Source of the DNA: Symbiodinium natans | Taxonomy: Eukaryota; Sar; Dinophyceae; Suessiales; Symbiodiniaceae | Assembly (NCBI GenBank): GCA_905221605.1 | Contig: CAJNDS010002107.1 | Coordinates: 511,386-575,385, forward strand | Reading direction: 5' to 3' | Length of the DNA stretch: 64,000 nucleotides | Shown: piece by piece, positions 23,344 through 33,928 of the stretch | Position numbering within the stretch: the first letter of the stretch is position 1 | Layout: every line of letters begins with the position of its first letter | Position numbers and translations under genes: made by a program | The notes under the pieces: generated by a model | Seen by the model: only the letters and a program-made list of their open reading frames with translations | Databases searched by the model: none | What the model was told of the DNA's origin: nothing

Positions 23344-23522
23344 CCACTCGCATGCACTGGTAAACCCTAAACCCAAAACCCTAAACCCCAAACCCTAAAC
23401 CCGAAACCCGAAACCCTAAACCCTAAACCCTAAACCCTAAACCCTAAACCCTAAACCCTAACCCTAAACCCTAAGCCCTAAACCGTGCGGGCAGAGAGGC
23501 CCTGACTACTTGCATGCACTGG
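23344..23522. repeat. Telomere-like tract bounded by 17 bp direct repeats
   Basis: CCACTCGCATGCACTGG (23,344-23,360) precedes the CCCTAAA tract (23,361-23,483), and CTACTTGCATGCACTGG (23,506-23,522) follows it, 15 of 17 bases identical. The pattern parallels 8,531-8,692 and the WW-gene intron at 32,392-32,566. Confidence 0.7.
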
Positions 23523-24539
23523 GTACTCATCGCTCGGCCATGAAACCATGGATAACAAGCAAACATGAAACCATTGAAAACAAGCAGAAGAGCCAGCATG
23601 ATCTGAAAACACTGAAAAAACGGCACCAGAGCAAGGGCAACACTCAGGCAAAACGGAGCGACGTCAGCAACCTCATGTACCTTTAGGTTGTAAGTACTCT
23701 GGGGGCCTTTGAGCCTGAACCACCATCCTGAACCTCAAGTGGGCTCCCGTATCCAAGGAGGAACGAGAGGGGCATGAGCCAGCATTGCGCAGCATGCTTC
23801 GGAGACAAGGCACAAGGGACCCCAAAGCCCTTCAAACCCCAAACCCAACGCCATCACCTAACTGAAGGCACCCGATGTCTTTTCCCTGAGAGCAGAATCG
23901 GGTGGTGCCTTTTTTAGTGGTGTATTCCTTCTAGTTTTGGTTCCAGCAAGAGCCCCAAGTCCTAACCCCCCTGTCCTTAAAGCCCTAGAGCCCTGAACCC
24001 CTCAACTCCTCAATCCCTGAACCAGAGGCTTTTCTAGGGGCAAAACCTGTTAAAATACAGAGGCAATAGAGTTTTTCCTGGGGAAAACAAAGGACGTAGA
24101 GGTTCTCCTGGTAAAAGACATAGAGGGCTTGGCCCTTATGGGGGACTTGAGGGGTTTAGGGTTCGAGGGCTTTAAGGGTTTAGGGCATTTGGAGCTTCAG
24201 GGCTTTGGGGTTTGCGTGCGTCTGTTGCGATGCTGCATCAGCTGTTGCAGCATGCCATCCAAGAGTCGGTGGCTATTGGGGAGGGAAGAGGCTGCTTTGT
24301 CTAGCAATCTGCACTTTTTCCCAGAGACGGGGGAGGATGCCTGCTGTGTCGGTGTGTTTGTGTGTTTGAGGGCAAGAAAGGGTGTGTCACGGTGACAACG
24401 AGCAGTCTGGTTCGTAGAATTGCCGCCTGGCGCAGACGTTTCACTTCGGGCGGCCCTGTCTCGTCATATTGATGCTTAAATCGGGTGGAAGTGTTCGCGA
24501 ACTGTGTTTTTGGGAATTGTTTTGGGGAGGTTACTCAAC
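23523..24539. other. Mostly unique sequence, no recognised gene
   Basis: Contains an AACCATGGATAACAAGC / AACCATTGAAAACAAGC near-duplicate at about 23,545-23,585 and short G-rich islands at 24,155-24,190. An 88-codon frame at 24,129-24,395 is cysteine-rich and starts inside a G-rich island. I make no call. Confidence 0.4.
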
Positions 24540-24654
24540 CCCAAACCCTAAACCCTAAACCCCAAACCCTAAACCCTAAACCCTAAACCCTAAACCCTAA
24601 ACCCTAAACCCTAAACCCTAAACCCTAAACCCTAAACCCCGAACCCTCAACCAG

Positions 24655-24752
24655 GTTGCCTGCACCATCAAGAAGTGCCTCGCCGAGTGCATGGCCGATG
24701 GCAACAGCAACCGCTGCAAGACCTGCGTGCGTGGCAAGAGCCTGGGCTGCAG
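24655..24752 (+). CDS. Exon-like island, cysteine-rich domain
   Basis: One of the best-defined islands: acceptor CCAG|G at 24,651-24,655, donor CAG|GTTTGGGG at 24,753, length 98 nt. It reads VACTIKKCLAECMADGNSNR then CKTCVRGKSLGC. Six cysteines lie in 32 residues with C-x4-C-x3-C-x8-C-x2-C spacing. Such cysteine-rich modules occur in secreted or plastid-lumen proteins. I cannot name the family. The intron on the left ends in CCCTAAA and the one on the right begins with TTTGGGG/TTTAGGG. Confidence 0.5.
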
Positions 24753-24897
24753 GTTTGGGGTTTAGGGTTTAGGGTTTGGGGTTTAGGGTTTAGGGTTTGG
24801 GGTTTAGGGTTTAGGGTTTAGGGTTTGGGGTTTAGGGTTTAGGGTTTAGGGTTTAGGGTTTGGGGTTTAGGGTTTAGGGTTTAGGGCTGAGGGGCTA
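24753..24897. repeat. Alternating TTTAGGG/TTTGGGG array at an intron start
   Basis: About 20 G-rich heptamers, with TTTGGGG recurring every two to five units. It begins exactly at the GT donor of the exon-like island 24,655-24,752, so the telomere-like sequence would be the 5' end of the intron. Confidence 0.8.
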
Positions 24898-25254
24898 GGG
24901 TTGTTGACCTTGTCTGTGGCTCTGTTTTGGGAGGGGTTGGGCCCTGTTGGGCCTCCTCCCATGGCCTCGCGACGACTCCGCAGCCTTGGAAAAAATTTCC
25001 TCCGGTGGTGGTGGTGTTGTGGGCGTATGAAGGTCGATTCCCAGGTGTCAAGGGTTTAGGCTTCAGGCTTTAGGCTTGCCGACCCTCAGCCCCAAACCCT
25101 AGACCCTAAACCCTAAACCCTGAACCCTGAACCCTAAACCCTAAACCCTAAACCCTAAACCCTAAACCCTGAACCCTGAACCCTAAACCCTAAACCCTGA
25201 ACCCTGAACCCTGAACCCTAAACCCTAAACCCTAAAAACCCAAGCCCTGCCGAG

Positions 25255-25324
25255 GTGCGGCCGGTGCGACTCCGCGAAGTCCTCCTCCGATGCGGAAGAG
25301 GACACGGGGCCGGGGCTTACTGTT
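25255..25324 (+). CDS. Exon-like coding island
   Basis: Acceptor CGAG|G and donor TTG|GTTTAGGG bound 70 nt reading CGRCDSAKSSSDAEEDTGPG then LTV. A CxxC pair and acidic tail. C-rich repeats on the left, G-rich on the right. It could belong to the same gene as the cysteine-rich island at 24,655. Confidence 0.4.
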
Positions 25325-25378
25325 GGTTTAGGGTTTGGGGTTTAGGGTTTGGGGTTTGGGGTTTAGGGTTTAGGGAAT

Positions 25379-25797
25379 GGACGAGGCCGCACTGAATTTG
25401 GGGCCTCGGGTTGCACGGTCCTTTGGAGCGGCCACGCATCACGCAGGACGCCTTTTTGTCGGCAGTGATTGCGACTGCCCTCCCAGCGGGGGCCGAGCAA
25501 GCTGCCATCTACCCATAAGCCGTGATGGCAATGGCACCTTTCTTTTGCCTGCATGTAGTGACGTATAGACTTCGCCGTAGTGAAGAGATTGTGCATTTTG
25601 TGATTTCGCGATTCCATGCGGAGGCATCTGGACAACTCATCAGTGTCATCCGCCACAGCTTGACATGTGCGCCCTTCTTTTAACAGAAAGTTGCGGCGCA
25701 GATAGAGCGCTAATTCACCTGATGACGATTCTCTGTAGGCGAAAAGCTTTGACTGCGTGGGCGGATCACATGAGGTGCTGTGTCCTAAGCTCAACAC
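25379..25797 (-). CDS. Unassigned open frame, minus strand
   Basis: About 140 codons without a stop on the minus strand. The central part (SKLFAYRESSSGELALYLRR onward, through HNLFTTAKSIRHYMQAKERC) is protein-like with mixed charge. The C-terminal part runs into TTTAGGG-derived codons, so the true end is earlier. A 63-codon frame on the opposite strand overlaps. No family recognised. Confidence 0.25.
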
Positions 25798-25799
25798 AC

Positions 25800-26040
25800 T
25801 ACACGCCCTAAACCCTCAACCCTAAACCCCAAACCCCAAACCCTAAACCCCAAACCCCAAATTTTAAACCCGAAACCCCAAACAAACCCAAAGCCCTGAA
25901 GCCTAAACCCTAAACCCTAAACCCTAAACCCTAAACCCTAAACCTAAACCCTAAACCCTAAACCCTAAACCCTAACCCCTAAACCCTAAACCCTAAACCC
26001 TAAACCAGGGATTGCAAGCATGACGCCTGAAGAGTCATCC
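25800..26040. repeat. Degenerate CCCTAAA array
   Basis: C-rich heptamers with CCCCAAA variants, ending in a GGATTGCAAGC stretch before the exon-like island at 26,048. Confidence 0.85.
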
Positions 26041-26047
26041 CAAGGTC

Positions 26048-26103
26048 GGCGCAACCAAGACCCGGCTCCAGTTGTCAAGGTGCGCATCAAATTGGGCCCA
26101 TCG
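26048..26103 (+). CDS. Exon-like coding island
   Basis: Reads RRNQDPAPVVKVRIKLGPS between C-rich (left) and G-rich (right) islands. Borders are AAG|GTCGG on the left and a GA-type donor (TCGG|GATTTGG) on the right. Short, moderate support. Confidence 0.3.
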
Positions 26104-26434
26104 GGATTTGGGGTTTGGGGTTCAGGGTTTGGGGTTTTGGGTTTTCGGGGTTTAGGGTTTGTGTGTTTAAGGTTTTAGGGGGTTTGGGGTTTGGGGGGAG
26201 GTCGGGTGTTCCCCATCAATCCTCTTCTCTGCGGAGGTATCGGGGTAGCAGGGGTGTCAGAGACTGGAAGACGCGAACAGCCAGTGCTTGAGGTGTTTGG
26301 GGTTTAGGGATAGCTGTACCCCTAAACCTTAAACCCTAAACCCTAACCCCTAAGCCCTAAGCCCCAAACCCTGAACCCAAAGCCCCAACACTCCAGGGCT
26401 CATGCTTCGTGATTGAGGACTTCAGGGAAGATGG

Positions 26435-26726
26435 CCCTAAACCCTAAACCCCAAACCCCAAACCCCAAACCCCAAACCCTAAACCCCAAACCCTAAACCC
26501 TAAACCCTAAACCCTAAACCCTAAACCCAAAACCCTAAACCTTAAAAAAAAAACCCTAAACCCTAAACCCTAAACCCTAAACCCTAAACCCTAAACCCTA
26601 AACCCTAAACCCTAAACCCTAAACCCTAAACCCTAAACCCTAAACCCTAAACCCTAAACCCTAAACCCTAAACCCTAAACCCTAAACCCTAAACCCTAAA
26701 CCCTAAACCCTAAACCCTAAACCCTA
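26435..26726. repeat. CCCTAAA array, about 290 bp
   Basis: The longest C-rich island in the window: CCCCAAA-type units at the left give way to roughly 27 perfect CCCTAAA copies from 26,553, after an A9 interruption. Confidence 0.95.
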
Positions 26727-26729
26727 CCT

Positions 26730-28941
26730 TTTGAAGCTCAGGCCATTGCGCCGGCTTCCCGAAGAGCTGCTGAAGCTTCGGCTGCCCCCCCCAAAGCCTT
26801 ATGGCTCCCTGTTTCGGCGCTTGCCTCCTATCTACAATGCCACAGCTTTTCCTTCATTTTAGGGTTTAGGGTTTAGGGTTTAGGGTGTAGGGTTTAGGGT
26901 TTAGGGTTTAGGGTTTGGGGTTTGGGGTTTAGGGTTACAATCGCAATACTTAGATCCGCTCGAGTTTCCATTGAAGAGGGCAGGAGCCTGAATGCGCCGC
27001 AGCCTTCGTAGTCCCGTCCTCCTCTGTTGCACGAGACGCGTTGCGCAGCTGAAAAGGACACACTTGGGGCTCAGGGTGTGGCAAGAATGGCTGCCCTTTG
27101 ACCTACACTACACCCTAAGGCCCACTGCAGATTTGGGGGGGGGGGGGGGGCCTTTGGTGTTCCCGAAAAGGTGGGATGTCGGGGGTTAGGGTTTAGGGTT
27201 TACGGTGTAGGTGTCGGCAAACCCTGCCTCGTTTGGGACGGCACCAAACTAAGGGCAAGTGCGTTTGTGCCCAAAGCTACACGGAATCTGTTTTCCAGCT
27301 GCCGTGGCCTGAACCACACCTCAAGCCCCAAACCCCCAAACCCCAAGCCCCAAACGCCTAAATCCCAAATCCCCAAACCCCCAAACCCCCAAACCCTAAA
27401 CCCTAAAGCCTCAAGCCTAAACAAAGACGAGCCGCTCCGAAGACGCCAGGCAGGGAACGCCCCCATTTTTTTCTTCGGGTTTGGGGCTCAGGGTTTAGGG
27501 TTTTGGTCTAGGGTCTGGCGTCTACGGTCTGGGTAAGGGGTTATTCCCCTTCATATAAAAAATTGCATTGAACGTTGCATGTCTTGTGAGGGATAAGTCC
27601 TAAACCCGAAACCCTGAACCTTTGCTCCTGGCAGGCTTCGCTGCCACCACCAGGCAGCCATCCCCCAGGGCGTCGGGTCGGGTTCAGGCCTTGGATGGAA
27701 TTCCTTGAATTTAGGGTTTAGGGTTTAGGGTTTAGGGTTTAGGGTTCAGGGTTTAGGGTTTAGGGTCATGGTCTCTTTTGGGGGTCTTCGGGCGTGGGAT
27801 GGCCAAGCCCCAGACACCCTCAAGCGCCCTACCTAAAACCCCAAAGCCCGCAACACGACTTGCGACCCTAAGCCCTAAACCCTAAACCCTAAACCCTAAA
27901 CCCCAAACCTTAAACCCTAAACCCTAAACCCTAGTTTGCTTCCTTTTCTTGTGACTCTAGGGCTTTTTTGAAATCCACTGATAAAGGTTTTGATGGCTTC
28001 AGGGTTTAGGGCGCGGGGGAGATACAGGGTACCGAATTCCCCTCCTAAGAGCTACTTTAGGGTTTATTTAGGGTTTAGGGTTTCGGACTTCAGTGGACAT
28101 CGATCTGCAGGACAACACGCAAGGAACTTCGGCTGCTTTAAACCCTAAACCCTAAACCCTAAACCCTAAACCCTAAACCCTAAACCCTAAACCCTAACCC
28201 CTAAACCCTAAGCCCTAAACCCTAAACGCTGGGTTCAAAATTTTGCGAGTTCCAAGCTGCCCTTGACACAAGAAGAAGTTCCCTGCCGCAGCCGGTCACG
28301 CTTCTCAGCTGCGGCTCTGAAGCCGCTGTGAAGTAGCCGTCAGATCCGCATGTGATGGTTTAGGGCTTAGGGTTTCGTGTTTAGGGTTTAGGGCTTAGGG
28401 CTTAGGGCCAGTTGGGGGGCCTTGCTGTGTGAGTGATTCCAGGATCCTAAGCCCTAAAGCCGATCCTAAGCCCCCAAAAGCCTAGTAGCCTAAAGCCCTT
28501 CACCTCCCATGCTTCAACCCCCCAACCCCTAAAACCCACAACCTTTTAGACCCTAAACCCTGAGTTGCCCCCAGCAAGCCCTGACACTCACACGCACGAG
28601 TCTCTAGCCAAGCCTTCGCGCAAGATGCGCGGCCTAAGTGTGCCAAGCCTCGATGTGCATCTCATGGGAGATGCCATTGTGCAGAGACCGCCGCGAGCTG
28701 AGCGAATGGGGAGCTCAGAAAGGGGGGTCCGAGTTGCAGCCATGTTCAACAATCCTGCTCATCATGTGGGGCAGCTTTCTAAATTACATTTAATATATAT
28801 ATATATATATATATCAATATATCAATGTAATATAAATCTCAATCAATAAGTAAATAGACACATAAATACATAAATAAAAAAAAGGAATATATATATATGT
28901 ATATATACATATATGTACATTGTGTGTTTGTTTGTGAGTGA

Positions 28942-28973
<32 letters not shown>

Positions 28974-30046
28974 TGTGTGTTTGTCTGCGTGTTTGTGTGT
29001 CTGGGGTTTCGGGCCGTTGGTGTTGTCCTCTGTTGTCTTTGTGTTTGGGGGTCTGTGGATTTATGTTTTGCTGGGGGTGAGTTCCTTGAGACGAGGGGGC
29101 GGGCGGGTTTGGGGGTTTAGGGTTCGTAGTTTTAGGTTTGTGGTGTAGAGGTTGAGCGTTGAGGGTTTAGGGTTTAGCCTTTCGGGTTGACCGTTTAGGG
29201 GTCGAGGTGATGGCGGCCAGCGACAGCGAGAGGCCTTGGAGGGGGGGTGGGGGGGCGCAAGGTTTCCTGGAGTCCCGTGTGTCAAGAGGTAAGGTTTATT
29301 TTTTATTTTTATTTTAACAGGGACCTTTGGGACAACGGTCCCCCTTAAACCAAAAGCCCTAAACCCTAAGCCCTACACCCTGAGAAGGGGAATCCTTACT
29401 AACTTGGGAACGTCTTGCTTTGGGCAGCACAAGTACTTGTATCTTGAACAACTGCCATAGCCTTGTTTCGGGGGCGTGGGGGGTTCGTGCAGGTATTGCC
29501 ATTGTGCTGAAACCACACCACCGAACAACACCCTGGACGCTAAACCCCAAACCCCAGACCCTAGCCCCAAATCCGCAAGCCCCAGTCCCCGGACCATAGC
29601 CCATCCCTACTCGGAGGTTTACGGGTACGGAAAACACAAGTAGAACAATTTGGTCCGGAGTACGCCCGAAACCCCAAACCCTAAACCTTAAACCCTAAAC
29701 CCCTGAACCCCTGAACCCTAAACCCTAAACCCTCCAAGTATGCTCCCCCCAAACCCACATTTTCCTGGAGCGCGCTGCAGGGGCAGCACGGCGCCACGGC
29801 GCGTTTGGGGCCCTGGAATGGGATCTTGCCCTGGGAACAAGAGCTCGGGGTTTTGGGATTTGGGCTGTGGCATGTTTAGGGTTTTAGGATGGTTTAGGGT
29901 CCAGGGTTTAGGGTTTGGGGCTTAGGGAGGCGTCGCGCATCTCGGTGTGACATCTTGAGGCATCCTCCAGCAGTGCTGTTGCGGAGGAGCCGGCGAACAA
30001 CGAGGCAGGCGGCCCTAAGCCTTGCTTGGAGCCCCCTGTTTGGTAG
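26730..30046. repeat. Repeat-rich stretch with microsatellites
   Basis: G-rich islands 26,862-26,935, 27,185-27,205 and 27,712-27,768. C-rich islands 27,870-27,930, 28,138-28,228 and 29,675-29,730. Poly-G sits at 27,135-27,150, AT runs at 28,792-28,812 and 28,888-28,918, T17 near 28,943 and a GT run at 28,962-28,981. A short island at 28,088-28,143 reads TSVDIDLQDNTQGTSAA and may be exonic. No gene is otherwise supported. Confidence 0.5.
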
Positions 30047-30150
30047 CTTGGTAGCCCAGTACCCTTTTTGTTTTGTTATGGGTTCCCTTATAAAGTATCC
30101 AACTCAAAAAAGGGTGCCCGTATCAGAATATGGTTGCCTGGGCTGCCAAG
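30047..30150 (+). mobile_element. MITE-like element, family B, copy 2
   Basis: A 104 bp element with 13 bp terminal inverted repeats CTTGGTAGCCCAG / CTGGGCTGCCAAG (one mismatch). The interior matches 14,794-14,903 (TTCCCTTATAAAGTATCCAA against TTCCCTTGCAAAGTAGCCAA). Non-coding. Confidence 0.65.
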
Positions 30151-30543
30151 GTCGGGTTATACGCAGGGTAACGATAAACCTCCGAGTGGACCCTAATATC
30201 CAATGTTCGGGGGCAAGTGCAGCGTATCGACTTCCGTAGTGTTGGGGCCTGTGAATCCTAAGCCCCCGCGACGCATGCAAGAGATTTGGGATTTAAACTT
30301 GGGTGCCTTGTGCAGGCACTGCGGTACTGCCTTCACCTCAGCATGAGGGTCTGCTCCTGGGTTAGTGCTGGCAGTTGGTTCCGGCTTGGTCTCTGTGTCT
30401 GGAGTTTTTGGGATTCAGGGCTTTGTGAGCTGGATGCGCTCGAGTCGCTGCCTGGAAGCCACAAGAGACAGATGAGAACATTGACAATAACAGCATTGAT
30501 GACAATGAACGAGTACTGGAGTCTCAAGAAACCCTCAACAACC

Positions 30544-30589
<46 letters not shown>

Positions 30590-30643
30590 ACCCTAAACCC
30601 TAAACCCTAAACCCTAAACCCTAAAAGCCATGAACTCCCCCAG

Positions 30644-30746
30644 GCAACTTGGAAGACTTCCTCGATCATCTGGGGGTTGACCAAGCAAGCGCAGGCGAAC
30701 CCCAGCTCGACCCCTTGCCGTGGAGCGGTTCAGGATCTACAGTTGA
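30644..30746 (+). CDS. Exon-like coding island
   Basis: Acceptor CCCCCAG|G and donor TTGA|GTTTAGGG bound 103 nt. The frame reads GNLEDFLDHLGVDQASAGEP then QLDPLPWSGSGSTVE, an acidic, clearly non-repetitive peptide. C-rich repeats are on the left and G-rich on the right. Among the most convincing islands. Product unknown. Confidence 0.5.
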
Positions 30747-31935
30747 GTTTAGGGTTTAGGGTTTAGGGTTTAGGGTTGAGGGTTTAGGGTTGAGGGTTTA
30801 GGGTTTAGGGTGCAGGGTTAGAGGGGAAGGCCGAAAAGTTGCTGTAAACCCTACACCCTAAACCCTAAACCCTAAACCCCAAACCCCAAACCCCAAACCC
30901 TAAACCCTAAAGCTTCTAAACCCGACACGCTAAACCCTAACCCTAAACCTAAACTCCAAACCCTAAGCTTCCCTCAGCCCATGGAACCCCGAAAACCCAA
31001 CCTGGCTAAGCCCTAGAACCCCAAACCCTAAAGCAAAAGCACGCTTTAGGGTTTAGATCTTTTGGGGTTTAGGAGGTGTAGGGCTTCGGGGTTTAAGGCT
31101 CCGGCCGGGGGTTTAGGGGGGGTTTAGGGGTGCAAGTTAGCAGGCAGCCTGATCATGGCGGCAGCGCAGCACATGCCCGGGCCCCTGAATCTTAAGTTGC
31201 CGGCCCTAAACCCTAAACCTAAACCCTAAACCCTAAACCCTAAACCGAGGTTGGGAGTTGGGTTTGCATCAGAGGCCCTCAGCCCTGAAATCTGAACTCA
31301 GGCGTTCGGTTTCTTTTGGATCACAGGGCTTATGGTGCGGGATGGAGACATGGGCCTCGACACCTTCACCTGCATGCTTGGGTGTCCCCGAGGTTTCTGG
31401 GTGTCAGCATGTTGGGAAGGGCGAGGGGCTGGCGATGTTGGGCAAGTTGTTTCTTGGTGGGGGGACAGGCAGTGAAACATGTCTTTCATTTCGCACGCTT
31501 CACACACACAGGTATCCAGAACCGGAAACCCTGAACCCTAAACCCTACACCGTAGAGCCCAAGTGCTAAACCCCAAAGGAAAACCCCAATAATCTCAGAG
31601 GGACTACTTGGAGCCTGAAGCCCAGCAACCGAACACTGAACGCTCCATGCGCCCTGAACACCTCAAGCGCCCAAACCTTGCACCCTCGAACCTACAACCC
31701 TAAAATGCTAAATTTTAACGCCCTAAAACCCTACAGTAAAACCCTAAAACCCTAGAGCCCTAGACCCCTAGAGCCCTAGAGAGAGCCCTAGAGCCCTAGA
31801 GCAGCCCTAGAGCCCTAGAGCCCTAGAGCCCTAGAGCCCTAGAGCCCTAAAGCCCTAGAGCCCTCAAGCCCTAGAGCCCGAAAGCCCTAAAGCCCGGAGC
31901 ACCTCAAAAACTCGAAACCCCATTCGTGGCCACAG
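30747..31935. repeat. Telomere-like islands and CCCTAGAG octamers
   Basis: G-rich island 30,747-30,815, C-rich 30,845-30,970 and 31,205-31,245. From about 31,750 to 31,870 the array becomes the octamer CCCTAGAG. The 103-codon frame at 31,258-31,569 overlaps a minus-strand frame and ends in repeat-derived codons, so I leave it unassigned. Confidence 0.6.
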
Positions 31936-31993
31936 GTTTGCATCGCCGCTGCCTCCGCAGTGGTCGGAGCAGGTGGACGAGGGCAGCGGCCGC
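31936..31993 (+). CDS. WW-domain protein, first visible exon
   Basis: Acceptor CCACAG|G and a GC donor (CGC|GCAGGG) bound a frame reading FASPLPPQWSEQVDEGSGR. LPPxW followed by a short acidic turn and SGR is the first half of a WW domain, the proline-motif binding module of signalling and RNA-processing proteins. The second half is found at 32,567-32,622 with YFFNR from 32,376 upstream. The exact junction to the next exon is unresolved, because no AG lies immediately before the GAAATC codons at 32,372. Confidence 0.6.
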
Positions 31994-32342
31994 GCAGGGA
32001 ACCTGGACACATCCCTCATGGAACCCCAAACCGCAGGCCCCAAACCGTAATCCCCAAAAACACCAAGCCCTGGGCGTTGGGCGTAGAGAGGGCAATGATC
32101 TGCTGAACTCTATTTCCTGTCACCTCTCAAAACCCGGGTTGGGGTTTTCTGTGTGCTGAAATGCAAAGTGGGGTTGCAAATTGTAGAGCTGACCGCATGG
32201 GCAGGATCGTTAAAAGGCGTGCAGCCCCCTGAAAGCCTAGAATCCTAAAGTCTAAACCCTAGACCCTAGGCCCCAAACCCTAAACCCCAAGCCCCAAACC
32301 CTGGGATTCAGGTCCACAAGCCCTGCTTTGTCAGCTTTCCAG

Positions 32343-32391
32343 TCCTCCTACACTCGGCTCCCTTTGCCCCCGAAATCTACTTCTTCAACAG
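32343..32391 (+). CDS. WW-domain protein, middle exon
   Basis: It follows TTTCCAG and ends in GAAATCTACTTCTTCAACAG, coding EIYFFNR, the second strand of the WW fold (Y-F-x-N). If the exon starts at 32,343, ten extra residues (VLLHSAPFAP) would lie in loop 1, longer than usual. A nearer, non-AG junction is the alternative. It is followed by a GC-type donor at 32,392. Confidence 0.55.
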
Positions 32392-32566
32392 GCCTAGAGC
32401 CCTAAACCCTAAACCCCAAACCCTAAACCCTAAACCCCAAACCCCAAAACCCTAAACCCCAAACCCTAAACCCTAAACCCCAAACCCTAAACCCCAAACC
32501 CCTAAACCCTAAACCCTAAACCCCAAACCCCAAACCCCAAACCCCAAAGGTCTACTTCTTCAACAG
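32392..32566 (+). other. Telomere-repeat intron flanked by a 17 bp exon duplication
   Basis: The 175 nt intron starts GCCTAG, consists of CCCTAAA/CCCCAAA units, and ends in TCTACTTCTTCAACAG, a copy of the upstream exon end. TCTACTTCTTCAACAGG occurs at 32,376-32,392 and again at 32,551-32,567 without mismatch. Removal as a GC-AG intron joins AAC AG|G GCC ACG in frame and yields an uninterrupted YFFNRATGESLWVHP. Confidence 0.7.
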
Positions 32567-32622
32567 GGCCACGGGGGAGTCGCTCTGGGTGCACCCGCAG
32601 AAGGCCCTCTTTGAGGCCTGCG
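32567..32622 (+). CDS. WW-domain protein, third exon
   Basis: Reads ATGESLWVHPQKALFEAC and ends at a GT donor (TGCG|GTTTAGGG, 32,623). T-G-E-S-x-W-x-x-P is the second half of a WW domain with its second tryptophan and terminal proline. The following intron begins with a pure TTTAGGG array (32,623-32,684). Confidence 0.65.
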
Positions 32623-32961
32623 GTTTAGGGTTTAGGGTTTAGGGTTTAGGGTTTAGGGTTTAGGGTTTAGGGTTTAGGGTTCAGGTGCAAGTTGGAGCAC
32701 ACTTCGGACACTTCGGGCTCTCAAGCTTCGAGGTCTTGGTCCTTTTATATTCCATGTTATTTTATTTCATTTTGTTGTGTTTTTATTTTGTTTTGTTTTT
32801 ATCGTATTTTATGTGATATTATGTATTTATTTGTTGTTTTTAAAGTCTTTTTCTTTTGGAGGGGTTCAGGGTCCAGCTTTCGGCTGTCGGGTTTCAGGGC
32901 TTGGGAGGAGTGGGAAACTACTCGGGACGTGGTGTTCATGCCTTTTGCGCGGCTAGCACAG

Positions 32962-33107
32962 TAAACCCTAAACCCTAAACCCTAAACCCTAAACCCTAAA
33001 CCCTAAACCCTAAACCCTAAACCCTAAACCCTAAACCCTAAACCCTAAACCCTAAACCCTAAACCCTAAACCCTAAACCCTAAACCCTAAACCCTAAACC
33101 CTAAACC
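32962..33107. repeat. CCCTAAA array
   Basis: About 20 perfect heptamers. An AT-rich stretch (32,740-32,850, T-rich plus strand) precedes it and an exon-like island follows. Confidence 0.95.
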
Positions 33108-33132
33108 TCTGCGGCACCGGCTCCGTAGCCAG

Positions 33133-33209
33133 GAGATCCTTACCGAAGTCCGCTGCTGGGAGCCGGACGCCTCGTTGGAGGCAGCGGGAACTCAGCGCCA
33201 AGCTGTCTC
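33133..33209 (+). CDS. Exon-like coding island
   Basis: It follows GTAGCCAG (acceptor) and reads EILTEVRCWEPDASLEAAGT then QRQA. Mixed-charge, G/C third positions. Its right end is lost in the family A element at 33,213, which may have inserted into or next to the exon. Confidence 0.4.
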
Positions 33210-33212
33210 TAA

Positions 33213-33303
33213 CTTGGGGGATGTTCCCCCCTTTATCTAACAGTCCTTAATAGGGACTCCAGTACCCCCTATTAGAATCCCCATTAAGGGGTAGCATCCC
33301 AAG
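33213..33303. mobile_element. MITE-like element, family A, copy 2
   Basis: Outer arms CTTGGGGGATGTTCCCCC and GGGGTAGCATCCCAAG are inverted copies. Inside, CAGTCCTTAATAGGG and CCCCATTAAGGGG form a second imperfect pair. Same family as 3,308, 36,971 and 42,941. Confidence 0.65.
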
Positions 33304-33928
33304 CTGTAACCAGTAAACCCTGAGAGCACACGCGCCCCAGAAGGGCTTAGGATCAAGAAGGGTTCAGGTCTTCCTCACATGGATGCGCTTCGTGGGGGTC
33401 TCGCTTGCTTCATCAGAGGTTCAGGGCTTGGGGGGGAAAATCCTATGCCCTAAGTTTTTCTAGGTTGCGTGGGCTTAGGGTTTAGGGTTTGGCTCTAGGA
33501 TGAAACCCTAAACCCTAAACCCTAAACCCTAAACCCTAAACCCTAAACCCTAAACCCTAAACCCTAAACCCTAAACCCCAAACCCTAAACCCCAAACCCC
33601 AAACCCCAAACCCCAAGCAAAGGTAGAGAGCCCCCAAAAGCAGGAGTCTTAGCCCAAGGGCCACCGGGTAAACCCTAAACCCTAAACCCTAAGCCCTAAA
33701 AATTCTGAGTGAGGCACCCGAAGGCGAGCCCAGGCCCTAGGCCCTTCTGCAAAGCTCCCAACACCCCGGAGCTCTGTGGAGTTCTTGCATTTTAGGTTTA
33801 AGGTTCAGGGTTCAGGGTTTAGGGTTTAGGGTTTAAGGTTTAGGGTTTAGGGTTCAAGGTTAAACCCTCGAAACCCTAAACCCTAAATCCAAAATCTCCT
33901 CAACCCTCAACCCGAAACCCTAAACCTC

